64,000 nucleotides of DNA, taken from contig JAFFJZ010000002.1 in NCBI GenBank assembly GCA_018340375.1, forward strand, positions 25,066,001 to 25,130,000, given 5' to 3'. The position numbers and the translations under genes are program-made. Origin of the DNA: Gonatopus flavifemur. Its lineage: Eukaryota > Arthropoda > Insecta > Hymenoptera > Dryinidae. Of the stretch, positions 44,519 to 54,692 are shown piece after piece (position 1 is the stretch's first letter; each line of letters starts with the position of its first letter). Under the pieces are notes generated by a model. It searched no databases. It was not told the DNA's origin and saw only the letters and a program-made list of their open reading frames with translations.

Positions 44519-44789
44519 TACACTGATAAAATAGATATCTTGAAAAAACCCATAATTCATGGATTTTTGGCGTTGGTCTGACTCGAGTCAAAATATTTAC
44601 GTGAACAAACTTCTAAAAGTCCCATAATTTCTCGAACTTTCATGAAGAAGTATGGTACTTTCCTCATAAAAGTCCCAGCCATTATGGTACTTTTAGAGGT
44701 ATCTTCACGTGAATATTTTGAGTCGGGTTAGACCAACTCCAAAAATCCATAAATTATGGTATTTTTCAAGGTACCTTTCTCTCCGTGTA
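44519..44789. mobile_element. TACACTGATAAAATAG fold-back element
   Basis: Left 'aaaaaacccataattcatgg' then 'atttttggcgttggtctgac' is complemented on the right ('gttagaccaactccaaaaat' then 'ccataaattatgg'). The ends are TACACTGATAAAA and TCTCCGTGTA. A relative lies at 52332-52569. Confidence 0.7.
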
Positions 44790-44880
44790 CTACACGGGAA
44801 AAAGAAAATGGAAACATCCACCATTTAGGACCACAACGCATCGCTTCGAATCTTTGAATGGAAATTTTTACCAAATAAAT

Positions 44881-45107
44881 TACACTGTTAAAAATTTCTG
44901 CATTGATTTTAGTGCTTTTACTGGAAGTTTTTTTCAAGCACGTACATGAATTCAGTTTCATGCACATTTTACATGAAATTTAACGTAAACTATAGCATAA
45001 TCTATAGTCTTTTCATGTTTTTGTACATTAAATTTAATGCAGAATATATATGAACCTGATTTCATGTACGTAATTGGAAAAAACTTCCAGATATTTCTGA
45101 CAGTGTA
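44881..45107. mobile_element. TACACTGTTAAAAATTTCTG MITE
   Basis: The ends TACACTGTTAAAAATTTCTG and 'atatttctgacagtgta' pair. Inner arms 'ggaagtttttttcaagcacg' then 'tacatgaa' and 'ttcatgtacgtaattggaa' pair. The centre is near 44995. Confidence 0.7.
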
Positions 45108-45304
45108 CCAAATAATTCACATTATCAAACAATAATATATTTTTCTCTTATGATGTGAATTATTTGACAATATATTTTGTAGAAATTTCCATTAAAATAC
45201 TTGTATTGACGCGTTTTCATCCTACACAGTGAATTTCTCCATTTTTTCTTCGTGTACGAGGAAAGTGTGCTCGAACATGGAATGCATTTTTTGCCAGAAA
45301 GAAT

Positions 45305-45612
45305 TACACGCAAAAAAACATTCTTTCTGAAATATTGAAAGCCTTGTTGGTTCAGCAAGATAATTGCTAATTCAGCAAATCTTCCAGCAGTTGTATATCT
45401 AGAATGCTGAATTGTTGGATCAGCAAGCGTTTGCTAAAACAGCAAGATGTTTGCCGTGACCCACATAGCACAAATGTCTCAGTAATATCTCCAGAATATT
45501 CTAACAATATTACAATGTCTCCAGAATGTTGCAGAATATTCTGGAGATATTACTGAGACATTTGCACTATGCGGGGATAGGAAACTTTCTGCTAAACCAG
45601 CGAAATTATTTG
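45305..45612. mobile_element. CAGCAA element split by a hairpin
   Basis: TACACGCAAAAAAACATTC with repeated CAGCAAG words on the left continues at about 45577-45612 ('ggaaactttctgctaaacc'). Between them lies the hairpin 45460-45574. Related to 26596-26888. Confidence 0.5.
45460..45574. mobile_element. Perfect hairpin CACATAGCACAAATGTCTC
   Basis: The arms 'aatgtctcagtaatatctcc' then 'agaatattct' are exact complements across a 31-base centre (about 45503-45533). The centre itself carries partial copies of the arm words. The outer ends CACATAGCA and TGCACTATG pair with mismatches. Confidence 0.75.
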
Positions 45613-45696
45613 TCACATTACACAGTAAAAAGTCGAATTGAATGCGGCATTGTGTCGATTTTTGTTTTTGGTGCGCACTTTCGGTTGAAACAGGGC

Positions 45697-45910
45697 TACA
45701 CAGTAGAGAATTTTGTGTATTCTCAACACACGTGCATGGTCCAACTGGTCCACTCAGAATTTGTGTTGAATATTGACACAAACAATGTGAAAAATTAACA
45801 CAAAAGTGTTGAATTCACATTGAAAATCTGTCAATTTAACACTCATATGTTTTCATTTTCAACACGAATTCCGAATACACCGTTTCTAATACAAAATTTT
45901 CCATTGTGTA
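45697..45910. mobile_element. TACACAGTAGAGAATTTTGT MITE
   Basis: TACACAGTAGAGAATTTTGT pairs with ACAAAATTTTCCATTGTGTA. The interior has 'ttgtgttgaat' and 'attcaacac' fold-backs. Inserted after GGGCTA of the older element. Confidence 0.7.
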
Positions 45911-46033
45911 CCCAGCTAGAAATGCCCCTTTCTCCAAATCGGACCATCAAAGGCCCCAACCTGGCCCAGATTGCGCTAAACTGGCCCAAGACGGGGTCTG
46001 AGATGCCAAAGAGTCACTTTTCCATAGCTGGAT
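45911..46033. mobile_element. CCCAGCTAGAAA element
   Basis: CCCAGCTAGAAATGCCCCTTT pairs loosely with the right end AGTCACTTTTCCATAGCTGG. The interior GGCCCAG words fold back. It is adjacent to the previous insert, and TA flanks the composite. Confidence 0.5.
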
Positions 46034-46058
46034 AGTTTCGGCTGCATTTTAAAATAAG

Positions 46059-46527
46059 CTACACTGTAAAAAAAACCTTCGGGAGAATTTCAGTACCGTA
46101 CTGGAAGCAATTATACGGAAAAAAGTATAGTTGCAGCAACTACTTGAATAGTCGATTTTCGACCATCTATTTAAGTAGTTGCTGCAGCTACTCAGTAGTC
46201 AGGACAAGTATCACGTTATCTGTCTCAACTAATTCAAAATACCTCAGGTATTTACGTTAGGTAGTGCAACTATTCCCTTTTTTCCATGTCACCTGTACAT
46301 TTGTACTGAAAAATTACATTGAAATAATGAAAATTCCAGTACAGTTATCAGAAAATCCTTGTATTTGTATTCGAAAATTGAAGTAAAAAACATGAATTTT
46401 CATGTAAAGTACGGAAAAATTCCGGTACAACAGGAATTTTCTTGTACGTAAGCTGAGAAACTCGTCATGGCCAGAAATTTTCCAGTTCCTGGGTACCAGA
46501 AAATTCCAGTTTTTTTTTAACAGTGTG
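46059..46527. mobile_element. TACACTGTAAAAAAAACC element with inner insert
   Basis: The ends TACACTGTAAAAAAAACC and TTTTTTAACAGTGTGA pair. Interior words 'aattttcatgtaaagtacgg' and 'ccagtacag' recur in both orientations. It contains the insert 46114-46289. Confidence 0.65.
46114..46289. mobile_element. TAGTTGCTGCAGC MITE, internally deleted copy
   Basis: It matches 47421-47662 over its left two thirds ('gttgcagcaactac', 'agtagtcaggacaagta', 'acgttatctgtctcaactaa') but lacks about 66 bp before the right end. The ends are TACGGAAAAAAGT and TTTTTTCCATG. Confidence 0.7.
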
Positions 46528-46590
46528 ATATCCGGGATGAAAGTCAGTTTTATTTTTTGAGTCCTGTTTCAGTGAATTTTTTTCTTTCAA

Positions 46591-47420
46591 TGTAATTGAC
46601 GCTGACCCACGTTACTTGTATAATCCCCCACAAAAGCAAACAATAGAAACCGTTTGAAACAATCAAAAATCGCGTAGAAAAAGAGTCAGATTCTAACCAC
46701 TTGTGTCTGTTCTTGTCTATTTTTATGCGATTTTTAAACTTCGACCGACGATGATTTCCTAAATCCTGTCTGAATCAATGAATTAATCCTCGATCTGTGA
46801 CATAACGTTTATTACAAAAAACAGTACATAAACATATATCTCGAATATTTGTTTCATTAATCAAGTGTAATAATACTTGATATCTTGAATAATAAGTGAA
46901 GACCTTGACACAATTACATCAGACAATACCCAGCCATTAAGATGCATGTGTAAAATCTTCATTAATTTTTCATTAATCCTCATCCGATCTTTACAGAATA
47001 TGGCAAATTTTATGCAAACATGATTGACGAATAATCAAAATCAATACAGTCTTGGACATGAATCAAATGCATTGAATCTCATATATTGAAATATGTAACC
47101 AAATGCCATATCTCACATGGATGAAATTCCACCCGACAAACGCGTAAGAGAGTTAAACTCCATAAAATTTTTATGATACATCATGTGAGGAAAGTGATAC
47201 TTATTTTAACTTTATTTTCTCATCAACATTCGTAATTGACAATAAGCAAGTTCCTGTAGATAAGATAAATAATTTTTCGAGATAAAACATCGAGTCACGG
47301 GTTTTCTGTATTATTGCGTTAATAACAACAAATGATTGTTGGAATTTAATCCTAAAATAAATTCCTTAGAAGATGTAACGATCTCAGACAAAATCATTTT
47401 TCACTACCACTCAATGCCTG
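46591..47420. other. Unique AT-rich DNA
   Basis: No palindromes or exons recognised. Part of the candidate intron of the weak gene 41090-48181. Confidence 0.35.
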
Positions 47421-47662
47421 CACGGGGAAAAAAAGGATAGCTGCAGCAACTACTCAAATAGTCGATTGCCGACCATCTTTTTAAGTAGTTGCTGCAGCTA
47501 ATTAGTAGTCAGGACAAGTAACACGTTAGCTGTCTCAACTAATTCAAAATACCTCAGATATTTACGTTAGTTAGTGCAACTATCGAGTTACTTGTCCTGT
47601 TAAGTAGATGGTCTAAAATCGACTATTTAAGTAGTTGCTGCAACTATTTCTTTTTTCCCGTG
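47421..47662. mobile_element. 242-bp TAGTTGCTGCAGC palindromic MITE
   Basis: CACGGGGAAAAAAAGGATAG pairs with the right end TATTTCTTTTTTCCCGTG. The arms contain 'ctgcagcaactact', 'gaccatct' and 'aggacaagtaac', all complemented. It is the complete version of the copy at 46114-46289. Confidence 0.8.
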
Positions 47663-47842
47663 CGACATAACTTTACACCTGCGAATAATTGGAACCTATT
47701 AAACTTCCCAGGAAAGACTGTTCTTTTTAAAATTCCGCTTATAAATCAAAGCTTTGGAGATTTAATGATTGTTAAATATATTAAAATTTTCTTTTGTTCC
47801 ATGAATATCGTTTATCTGAAAATGAAAGCATGCTGTGCTCAG

Positions 47843-47945
47843 TTGTGCCACGAAATTTTGTAAAGGATTCGATTTATGGCATGAACTGAAGCAGAAGAAA
47901 TCAGGAAGCAAATACGACGAGTCAGTCATTGAAGGAGAGTCCAAG
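47843..47945 (+). CDS. Candidate second exon of unknown gene
   Basis: Acceptor TGTGCTCAG and donor AAG|GTAAGA bound 103 nt, one base plus 34 open codons: CATKFCKGFDLWHELKQKKS then GSKYDESVIEGESK. Composition and codon pattern look protein-like (hydrophilic, helix then acidic), unlike the surrounding junk frames. The other two frames carry stops. The split first codon completes with AG from 41109-41110 to give Ser. I do not recognise the family. Confidence 0.35.
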
Positions 47946-48109
47946 GTAAGAAGCAATCGAATTCAATAGCGGAACTTGTGGAATCCGCAATCCACCGTCA
48001 AGTGAATGGTGAAAGTCTAAGAGTTCCTTAGTACTATATTTCACTTTCTGTCTTTATTCCGACATTTCCCCATTCCCATCCTCCGATTCAACTAGAACTC
48101 GAAATTAAG

Positions 48110-48181
48110 GTGTTATTTGCTGAATCGGCAAAAGACTCTTTGAACTTGGCCCTCTTCGAATACTGTTCACGAAAGCGTGAG
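48110..48181 (+). CDS. Candidate third exon of unknown gene
   Basis: After AAATTAAG, 24 codons read VLFAESAKDSLNLALFEYCS then RKRE, before a weak donor GTGACA. It is in phase with 47843-47945. The pyrimidine-rich tract (CCCCATTCCCATCCTCC) lies further upstream. A competing acceptor (CAACTAG at 48095) would break the frame and end translation after 16 codons. Later exons are not settled. A possible terminal exon is 52646-52726 (AFSTSAVLSEKT ... then TAA). Confidence 0.3.
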
Positions 48182-48775
48182 GTGACAAACACATCAAATT
48201 TTAAAAATATTTATATTAAACGACTGTTCGTCGAGTTTGAGTGCAAAACTGTTTTGTGTATTGTTTACTTATACTTCCTTAGATTATTAACTTTCGGATA
48301 GAGATATATAATTGAATACAACATATATTTCATTAAATTTCCAAATCTTGTTTCCTCTCTGCTCTTTCCCTTTATGATGGATTTAGCGGGGATTAGTATG
48401 AAATCATTTTCAATGCTGAATTGAGTGAAAATTTTATCGCGAAAGAATTGGGAAAACTTTTGCAAATATTTCAAAATCTTCTGTGAAAAAAATATAATTT
48501 GAAAGAGTTGAAAAATCTTCATTTGAGAAAGGGTAATAGAAAAATTTTCAAATTTCTGCATTAAAACAGGAGAAATGTTTCATTTTCTCATATTTTTAGG
48601 ATATTTGATTGAATTATGACTGAAATCAATGATTCTGTTTTCACTATTGAGTTAGAAATTTTTCAAATGCTCCTAATTTAAGCATTGTAAGAAAAAATAT
48701 TATGAAACGGAAATTTCAGCTCACAAAATGTAATGAATCATCGTTATTTATCTGCAATTGATAATTTCTTGTAAC
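48182..48775. other. AT-rich non-coding DNA
   Basis: No element or exon recognised. AAGAAATTTT-like A/T runs only. Confidence 0.35.
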
Positions 48776-49012
48776 TACACTGTAAAAAATATTCGAGATT
48801 CTCCGATACCTATGTTAAGGAAATTTCCCATGCTTGTACGGGAAGAGCGAATTCCCGTACACGTAGAGGAATTTTCATACAAAAATATATGAAAATTGCT
48901 GTTTTTATGGGATTTTTTCCAAAATTTACGAGAAATTTCCTATCTAAGTATGTGTTCATCTACTTCAGATACTTGTATGTGAAATTTCCCATAAAAATTT
49001 TGTGCAGTGTAT
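48776..49012. mobile_element. TACACTGTAAAAAATATTCG MITE
   Basis: The ends TACACTGTAAAAAATATTC and AAATTTTGTGCAGTGTA pair. The interior repeats 'ggaaatttccc' and 'gggaaatttc' words in both orientations. Confidence 0.65.
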
Positions 49013-49197
49013 AAACTTCGTTCAAAGAATGTACTGCAAAATTTTTCGTCTCTAACAACTGAATATTTCGTCATTCGATTACTAATTATTCGTTCCAATA
49101 AACGATTCAAACTTCAGCAACGTGGAATATTGTGAATTCCAAAGTCATTAGTAGAGCACGAATGATTTTAAATACATTTGTTCCCAACCAAAAATTT

Positions 49198-49706
49198 ACA
49201 ACAGGCGCAGTACTGCATCAGTACTAGCCAAGACTGGCAGGGTACTGGCATTTGTCTGGAATGATAACGCTTTTCAGTACTGGGGATTGAGTACTGATGC
49301 CATTATTCGCAATCAGTGCAGGGCCAGTACTGGGTTAGTACCTGGCCGGTATTAAGTTCCTCAGTACTGGTTCATCAGTACAGGTATATTACTGCACGGA
49401 AAAAATAATTTAGCTGCAGCAGCTAAGTAGCTAGCACGAACACGGACAGCCATTAAATTAGCTCCTGCGGCTAAATTTTAGCTGTTACCGCAAATAAATT
49501 AACTACAAATGCAAATTTTTTTGCTGTAACAGCTAGAATTTAGCTGCAGGAGCTAATTTAATGGCTGTCCGTGTTCGTGCTAGCTACTTAGCTGCTGCAG
49601 CTAAATCATTTTTTCCGTGTGTATTTTTATGTATCCAGTACTGATCCCGTACGTGTTGACCAAGTGTTGGAGACCCAATACTGGCACTGTACTGCACCTG
49701 TTGTCA
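49198..49706. mobile_element. CAGTACTGG element split by MITE
   Basis: The left end 'acaacaggcgcagtactgca' then 'tcagtactagcc' is complemented by the right end ('ggcactgtactgcacctgtt' then 'gt'). CAGTACTG recurs at least six times. An unrelated MITE (49395-49620) interrupts it after ATATTACTG. Confidence 0.7.
49395..49620. mobile_element. 226-bp AGCTGCAGC palindromic MITE, copy 1
   Basis: CACGGAAAAAATAATTTAGC pairs with GCTAAATCATTTTTTCCGTG. The arms include 'gctaagtagctagcacgaac' then 'acggacagccattaaattag', nearly perfect. Very similar to 54467-54692. Confidence 0.85.
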
Positions 49707-49924
49707 ACATTGGCATATTACGGATTTTTCTGATTCGGTTGGACGAAATGAAAGAAAAGCATCTGTTGGAAATCAATTATGACTACAATACGGTAAGCTA
49801 AATTTTTTTCAAATTTTTCAATGTCGGGATTGTGTTATGAGACAAATCGTGAGCAAACTTCACTGTTCTAGCAAAAGCACTGTTTTAGCTCGAATTGAAA
49901 ATTTTTCGAAAGGAAATCTTTCCT

Positions 49925-50058
49925 CCCTGGTAAAAATTCCATCAGGAACCGACAAAACCTTTATCCTTATCCAATTGAATCTGATGTGTTCTCTTTCAAA
50001 TGGAATTCCATCAGATGCGGATAGCAGTTCTATCGGTTTCTCATGCAATTTTTACTAG
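49925..50058. mobile_element. CTGGTAAAAATTCCATCAGG element
   Basis: 'ctggtaaaaattccatcagg' then 'aaccga' pairs with 'tcggtttctcatgcaatttt' then 'tactag'. About 134 bp, next to the truncated end of 50062-50595. Confidence 0.55.
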
Positions 50059-50061
50059 AAC

Positions 50062-50595
50062 TCTACGTTTTACATGATGCAAATGAATTCTTATTTATAT
50101 AGAACTGATTTATCGAGAGTGCTTTCGACTCGTATAATTCTACATTTGAGATTGTGGAAATATCGGGCATGCAAATCTATTGAGAAAAAACAACATCCGT
50201 TTCTGATCTTGTGAAAATTGGAATGAAAAATTTCCCTAAAACAAAAACAAAAAAGTGTTTTGGGTCACACTAGACCACTCATTTGAACTAATACTGAAAC
50301 GATTATTTTAGAACGCAGTCATTTCACCATTGGGTATCATTATTATTATGCCCCAGTAATCTGCCATTGATGGCTGACATTCGAACATTATCCCGAAATT
50401 TCTGGCCATAAATCGGGATCATTTAGCTCCATTACTGGGCCAATCAATAATTTTATACATGGTCCATTATTTATTGCCATTACTGGACCCACGTTATCAT
50501 CCAGCAATTAACCATTGATGAGCCATTGATGGGCGCCATTAACGGGCCATTATATTTAAAAAAATTATTGGGCCAATTGATGAACCCTGTATGGG
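50062..50595. mobile_element. CCCATACAGG element, copy 2, reversed and truncated
   Basis: On the minus strand it matches 33860 to about 34462: CCCATACAGGG then TTCATCAATTGGCCC, 'taatggctcatcaatggtta', 'cccagtaatg' and 'aaacacttttttg'. It ends CCCTGTATGGG at 50595. The other end is missing, replaced by the element at 49925-50058. Confidence 0.75.
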
Positions 50596-51836
50596 TGATT
50601 TCCTGGAACATCAATTTTTGATAAAATTATAGAAAACTTTTTACTGCGTATACGACGATCTAATATTCGATATTCACCTTCAATCGAAAATCGAACAAGA
50701 TCTTCCAATTCAAGTTTAAGACGACATTGCGGATAAAAATGCAGATAAAAACTTCTATATAAAAAATTGTCTAGGACAGAAATCATGAACGAATATAACG
50801 AAATCATATAACGAATCATAGGAAATTATTTACGTGAGAAATACGAAAAATTCATATAAGATATCTATCTATTCCGCCATAAAAAAATTTATATTTTCCT
50901 AATACAAAGGAAGCATCCCTCCAGTGTACATCATATTAAACTCAATGAAAATAATCTTCCGTTATGACTATCACCACATATTAATGATGGAATGTGTTAG
51001 CTGAAGTGTTTTGTAAAATGAGGATACAAATAGAAAGAAAATCGAAAAAGGACAGCAACATGAAGGTGGAAGTGGGAAGTGGTTGGATAGGGATGATAGA
51101 GAGCACAAGTTGTGTGTGTGTGTGTGTATGTGTGTGCGCGTGTGTGTACACATATACGTCGAGTAAGTGCAATAATACCAGATTATTTGCATCCCAAAGC
51201 CGTGCATATGGGTAAACACAATATTCGCTCTCTCTGCTCTCGGTTCTGTGAACAGACAGAATCGCAACCAGGTAGATTCGTATCTGTTCTTGTCTATCTA
51301 AACGGTTGGCATCGTTGTTTCACTCTGCTTTCAGCTCGCTCTCTGTGTGCAGTCGTAGCGTAATACAGATTCTATTTGAGCTGCCTCAGGGAAGTTAACT
51401 TGTGATGCGTGCATACTCTCGGTTCTGTTGGCGATTCTATACGGATCAAATCGTTCTCCATTTTGATGATTAAAATTCGAAAACCTGTGTCTGGTACCAA
51501 ATATAGAAACATAACCATTCGTATTCAATTTCTGTGCATATATGAGAGTTTGAATTATATTTGATGTAGAAAAACAAATCTTTTATTTCTCGTGGGATTG
51601 GGATGGACATGGCATCACCGTGGAGAACATTTCAAATGAAGGATTCACAGGGGAGATGATTTTTCAATGTAAGTGAGAAACTGTCTATATTCTCCTCAAG
51701 TATTATAAACGGACATAAGAATCGATTTTTGCGATAAAAACCGGCTGTATGAAAATTCAGTTCTTGAAGGGATATCGGAACCAGTTTCAAGATTTCTCCT
51801 GCAACACCAAAATATGTCTGAAAGATGTTTCTCCTA
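50596..51836. other. Unique DNA with (TG)n microsatellite
   Basis: A (TG)n/(CA)n tract lies at about 51111-51149. The open frames across it are repeat shadows. No palindromic element or exon recognised. Confidence 0.45.
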
Positions 51837-52012
51837 ACACCGTAAAGAGGAAAACTTACTTCCATCCTAAATATCAACGGATTTTGAGATGCAGCCAAAA
51901 CTAGCTTTGTTCCAACTGGAAGTAAGCACCGAAAACAAATGCCGACACAATGGAAAAGACTGATTTTCAATCAAGTTTTCACTCAAGATGGAGCCACATT
52001 TAACCCGACTCT
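51837..52012. mobile_element. GACTGAAAG family element, reversed
   Basis: On the minus strand it carries 'gtgtcggcatttgttttcgg', 'tgcttacttcc' and 'aactagttttggctgc'-like words in the order of 53167-53350. The ends are worn. Confidence 0.5.
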
Positions 52013-52331
52013 CGACAGGGAAGACAACCCGAGGAAAAAAGATTAGATATAATGAGATCCATATCTACAAATCTATCTCTACAAATGTTCTGATATCTAT
52101 TTATATTTGAAGATTCCAACTTTGGTAAAAATCTCTGAGATTTTCTAATGTCTACCTACATCCGAAGATTTCAATTTTGAAGGGAATTCAAAGAGGTATA
52201 TAGAGATTCGAAAAGAAAAGTGGAGATCTCCGCATATCTTTATGGGTTCCTACACATCTTTTGGATCTCTTGGAGCATCAAGAGAGTTGTGGAGTTCTTT
52301 TGCCAAAATTTGGATCCGAAGAGATCTACAT

Positions 52332-52569
52332 ACACGCAGAAGAATATATTTCGAAAATTCCCATAATTTATTGAGGATCAGCGCCAGTCTGTGATGAATG
52401 GAATTATTCATCTGAATATAGCTTCGGAAGTACCATAATTTCTTGTAGAAATACGCCTAACTATGAGACCTTTTAAAAGTAAATTCAAGTGAAAACTCTA
52501 TCTGTTAGAGACTGGCATTGGTCCTCAATAAATTATGGGACTTTTCAACTCATCTGTTTTCCGCGTGAT
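52332..52569. mobile_element. ACACGCAGAAGAATA fold-back element
   Basis: 'ttcccataatttattgagga' then 'tcagcgccagtc' pairs with 'gactggcattggtcctcaat' then 'aaattatggg'. It is a relative of 44519-44789. Confidence 0.6.
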
Positions 52570-52904
52570 CTCATTAGGTCTAACCTTTTTTTCTCGGGAA
52601 GTGTTGAGGATTCCACGAGATATATCTCTAGCAAAATTGCTTCAGGCATTTAGTACATCTGCGGTCCTAAGCGAGAAGACTGTAAGTCGCATTTTCGACG
52701 AGAATGAGTTCTCCATAACATTTTAATCGTGGAAACTTCTGCATTTTACTGCATTTCTCATTTTGAGAAACGTACCACTTTCTAATAACGGCGGTTCAAA
52801 GTACAAAGCAAGTAAGTACATTTCAATTGTACTCGATTTTCTCGAATTCAAGTCAAATGCACTAACTGTTTCCTGGCTTTGGATGGCAAACGTGGCAAGT
52901 ACAC

Positions 52905-53035
52905 GGCAAAAATAATTCCCTATGGCAGCCAGAAATGAGATGTGGTAGCTATTTTGTGTATTTGATATTTGAATTGCAATAACTTTTGTTGCCACAGCTA
53001 AAAAATAGCTACCATAGCTAATCTTTAGCTATCCA
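52905..53035. mobile_element. CACGGCAAAAATAATT fragment (AGCT type)
   Basis: It starts CACGGCAAAAATAATTCCC and contains 'agctaaaaaatagctaccat' and 'agctaatctttagct'. The right end is not clear. Probably a decayed copy. Confidence 0.35.
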
Positions 53036-53166
53036 AAGATCAACCAAATATCAAATGGAATTTTTGTGTGTGTAACGCTGAACTAAGAGAAAGAAAGTAG
53101 ACTATGTGTAAGGTACTTGTAAGGGTCTTGCATGGCGTCCAGTTTTTCTTCCATTCATCGTTTCAT

Positions 53167-53350
53167 CACTGTGAAAAGTCCGACTGAATGTCGTTGCATC
53201 TTACTTGAAAACTTGACTGGAATCCACTCTTTTCTAATGTGTCGGCGTTTGTTTCCGGTGCTTACTTTCAGCTAAAAGAGGACTAGTTTTGGCTGCATCT
53301 TCAAATAAGTTGATATTCAGACTGGAAGTCAAGTTTACTTCTTACTGTGA
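53167..53350. mobile_element. GACTGAAAG family element, complete copy
   Basis: It starts CACTGTGAAAAGTCCGACTG and ends GTTTACTTCTTACTGTG. Word order is the same as 7275-7462. Confidence 0.65.
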
Positions 53351-53452
53351 TTTCTTGTCAATGCCTAGAATATTTCCACTAGGTTATCTTTTATAAGTGA
53401 GACCCGACTAGAAATTCATATAGAATCGGGTCTTGATATGGAATGTACACGG

Positions 53453-53634
53453 TACACAGTAAAACTGAATTTCAACCTGAATATCAGCTCATTTTTAAAT
53501 GCACTCAAACCTAGCCTTGTTTTAGCCAGAAGTATGGTACTGCAAAAAATATCCCGACACAATGATGAAGACTGAGATTCAGTATAATTGTTTGATAAGA
53601 TACAGTCACATTTAGTCGGACTTTTTACAGTATA
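53453..53634. mobile_element. GACTGAAAG family element, reverse orientation
   Basis: It starts TACACAGTAAAACTGAATTTC and ends AGTCGGACTTTTTACAGTATA. It is the reverse complement in outline of 53167-53350, only about 100 bp away, so the pair forms a large inverted repeat. Confidence 0.65.
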
Positions 53635-54466
53635 ACACATTGTTGCATCAAAGGCCGATATGAATAAGCCATCGTAGGGCACACTAAATCACAAACCCAT
53701 TAGGACCAGATTTGGTTGACCTTAATCAAGCGTGCCCTCTCAAGCTGTTGTTGATGTTCCAATCGTTTATTGGAACAGAATTAGTATTCGCGCTACACAA
53801 TAAAAAGAAAACAGCAGAATCAGAAAAATACATTGAAACTCAAATTCATTCCATGCAGTACTGCATTTCCCAGTCCTCATTACCGTCCAGTCAGCATTGA
53901 CGAATTTCATTACGATACTCATCACTGTGATCGCGCTAATCCTCATTATTCAAGCGTGTTTTCATTTGTTTTTCAATCGATCGCTGTCATTCACAGTAAC
54001 CAGTAGTGTTTTCTTTTTTCCGTGTATAAACGATGTTTTCAGGTCCAAGGAGTTAAGTCAAAGTGACAAAACACAATGGTCCATCAGATTTTGTGAGTTT
54101 AAAATGTCGGTTCGGTTCCATAAACGATTCAAACTTCAAGAAAATCTTTCCATGGGCCAGATCTGGTGGGTTAAAATAAGATTCGCCCTATCATTCCTCG
54201 ATCGGACCTATATTGAACATGAAGCTGGCGAGAAAATTTCTCTGCTCGAGGAATTCTTTCAGACATCAAAAAGATATCTTTCGCTATTGTGGAAGATATT
54301 TCTAATTTTTTTCAAGACATCATCAAGGAATTGGTTGCTATATGCGTACTGCGTGACCATGAGACACAGTATCTGCCCTAATAGGAATTTGATTAGGCAT
54401 TCCCTATTTTTAATAAGGTCCTGATCAGGTTAGAACCCGGAAACCGTGAATGAGGAAAGTTTTATG
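53635..54466. other. Non-coding DNA, no gene recognised
   Basis: A 175-codon + frame (53897-54424) has a hydrophobic start but no recognised domain and no supporting splice or start context. I treat it as chance. Confidence 0.35.
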
Positions 54467-54692
54467 CACGGAAAGAATAATTTAGCTGCAGCACCTAAGT
54501 GGCTAGCACGGACATGGACAGCCATTAAATTAGCTCCTGTAGCTAAATTTTAGCTGTTATAGCAAAAAAATTTGCATTTGTAGCTAATTTATTTGCGGTG
54601 GTAGCTAAAATTTAGCTGCAGGAGCTCATTTAATGGCTGTCCGTGTCTGTGCTAGCCATTTAGCTGCTGCAGCTAAATTATTTTTTCCGTGT
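54467..54692. mobile_element. 226-bp AGCTGCAGC palindromic MITE, copy 2
   Basis: CACGGAAAGAATAATTTAGC pairs with GCTAAATTATTTTTTCCGTG. It shares nearly all of its sequence with 49395-49620, differing by scattered bases (CACCTAAGTGGC for CAGCTAAGTAGC). Confidence 0.85.

Larger units (their letters stand above)
45619..46590. mobile_element. GACTGAAAG family element split by three inserts
   Basis: Pieces of the family seen intact at 7275-7462 and 53167-53350 occur in order: 45619-45696 (to CAGGGCTA), about 46031-46058 (TAGTTTCGGCTGCATTTTAA) and about 46527-46590 (GATATCCGGGATGAAAGTCA). The gaps are filled by 45697-45910, 45911-46033 and 46059-46527. Confidence 0.65.

Noticed and set aside
49700..49795. 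Exon LDEMKEKHLLEINYDYNT before donor GTAAGC
   Set aside because: The peptide looks protein-like and the donor is good, but no in-phase AG acceptor was found next to it. It is kept only as a possibility for the unknown gene near 41-48 kb.
53897..54424. 175-codon plus-strand frame with hydrophobic start
   Set aside because: No family recognised and no promoter or splice support. It spans an element-like TTTTTTCCGTGTATAA end at 54015-54030.
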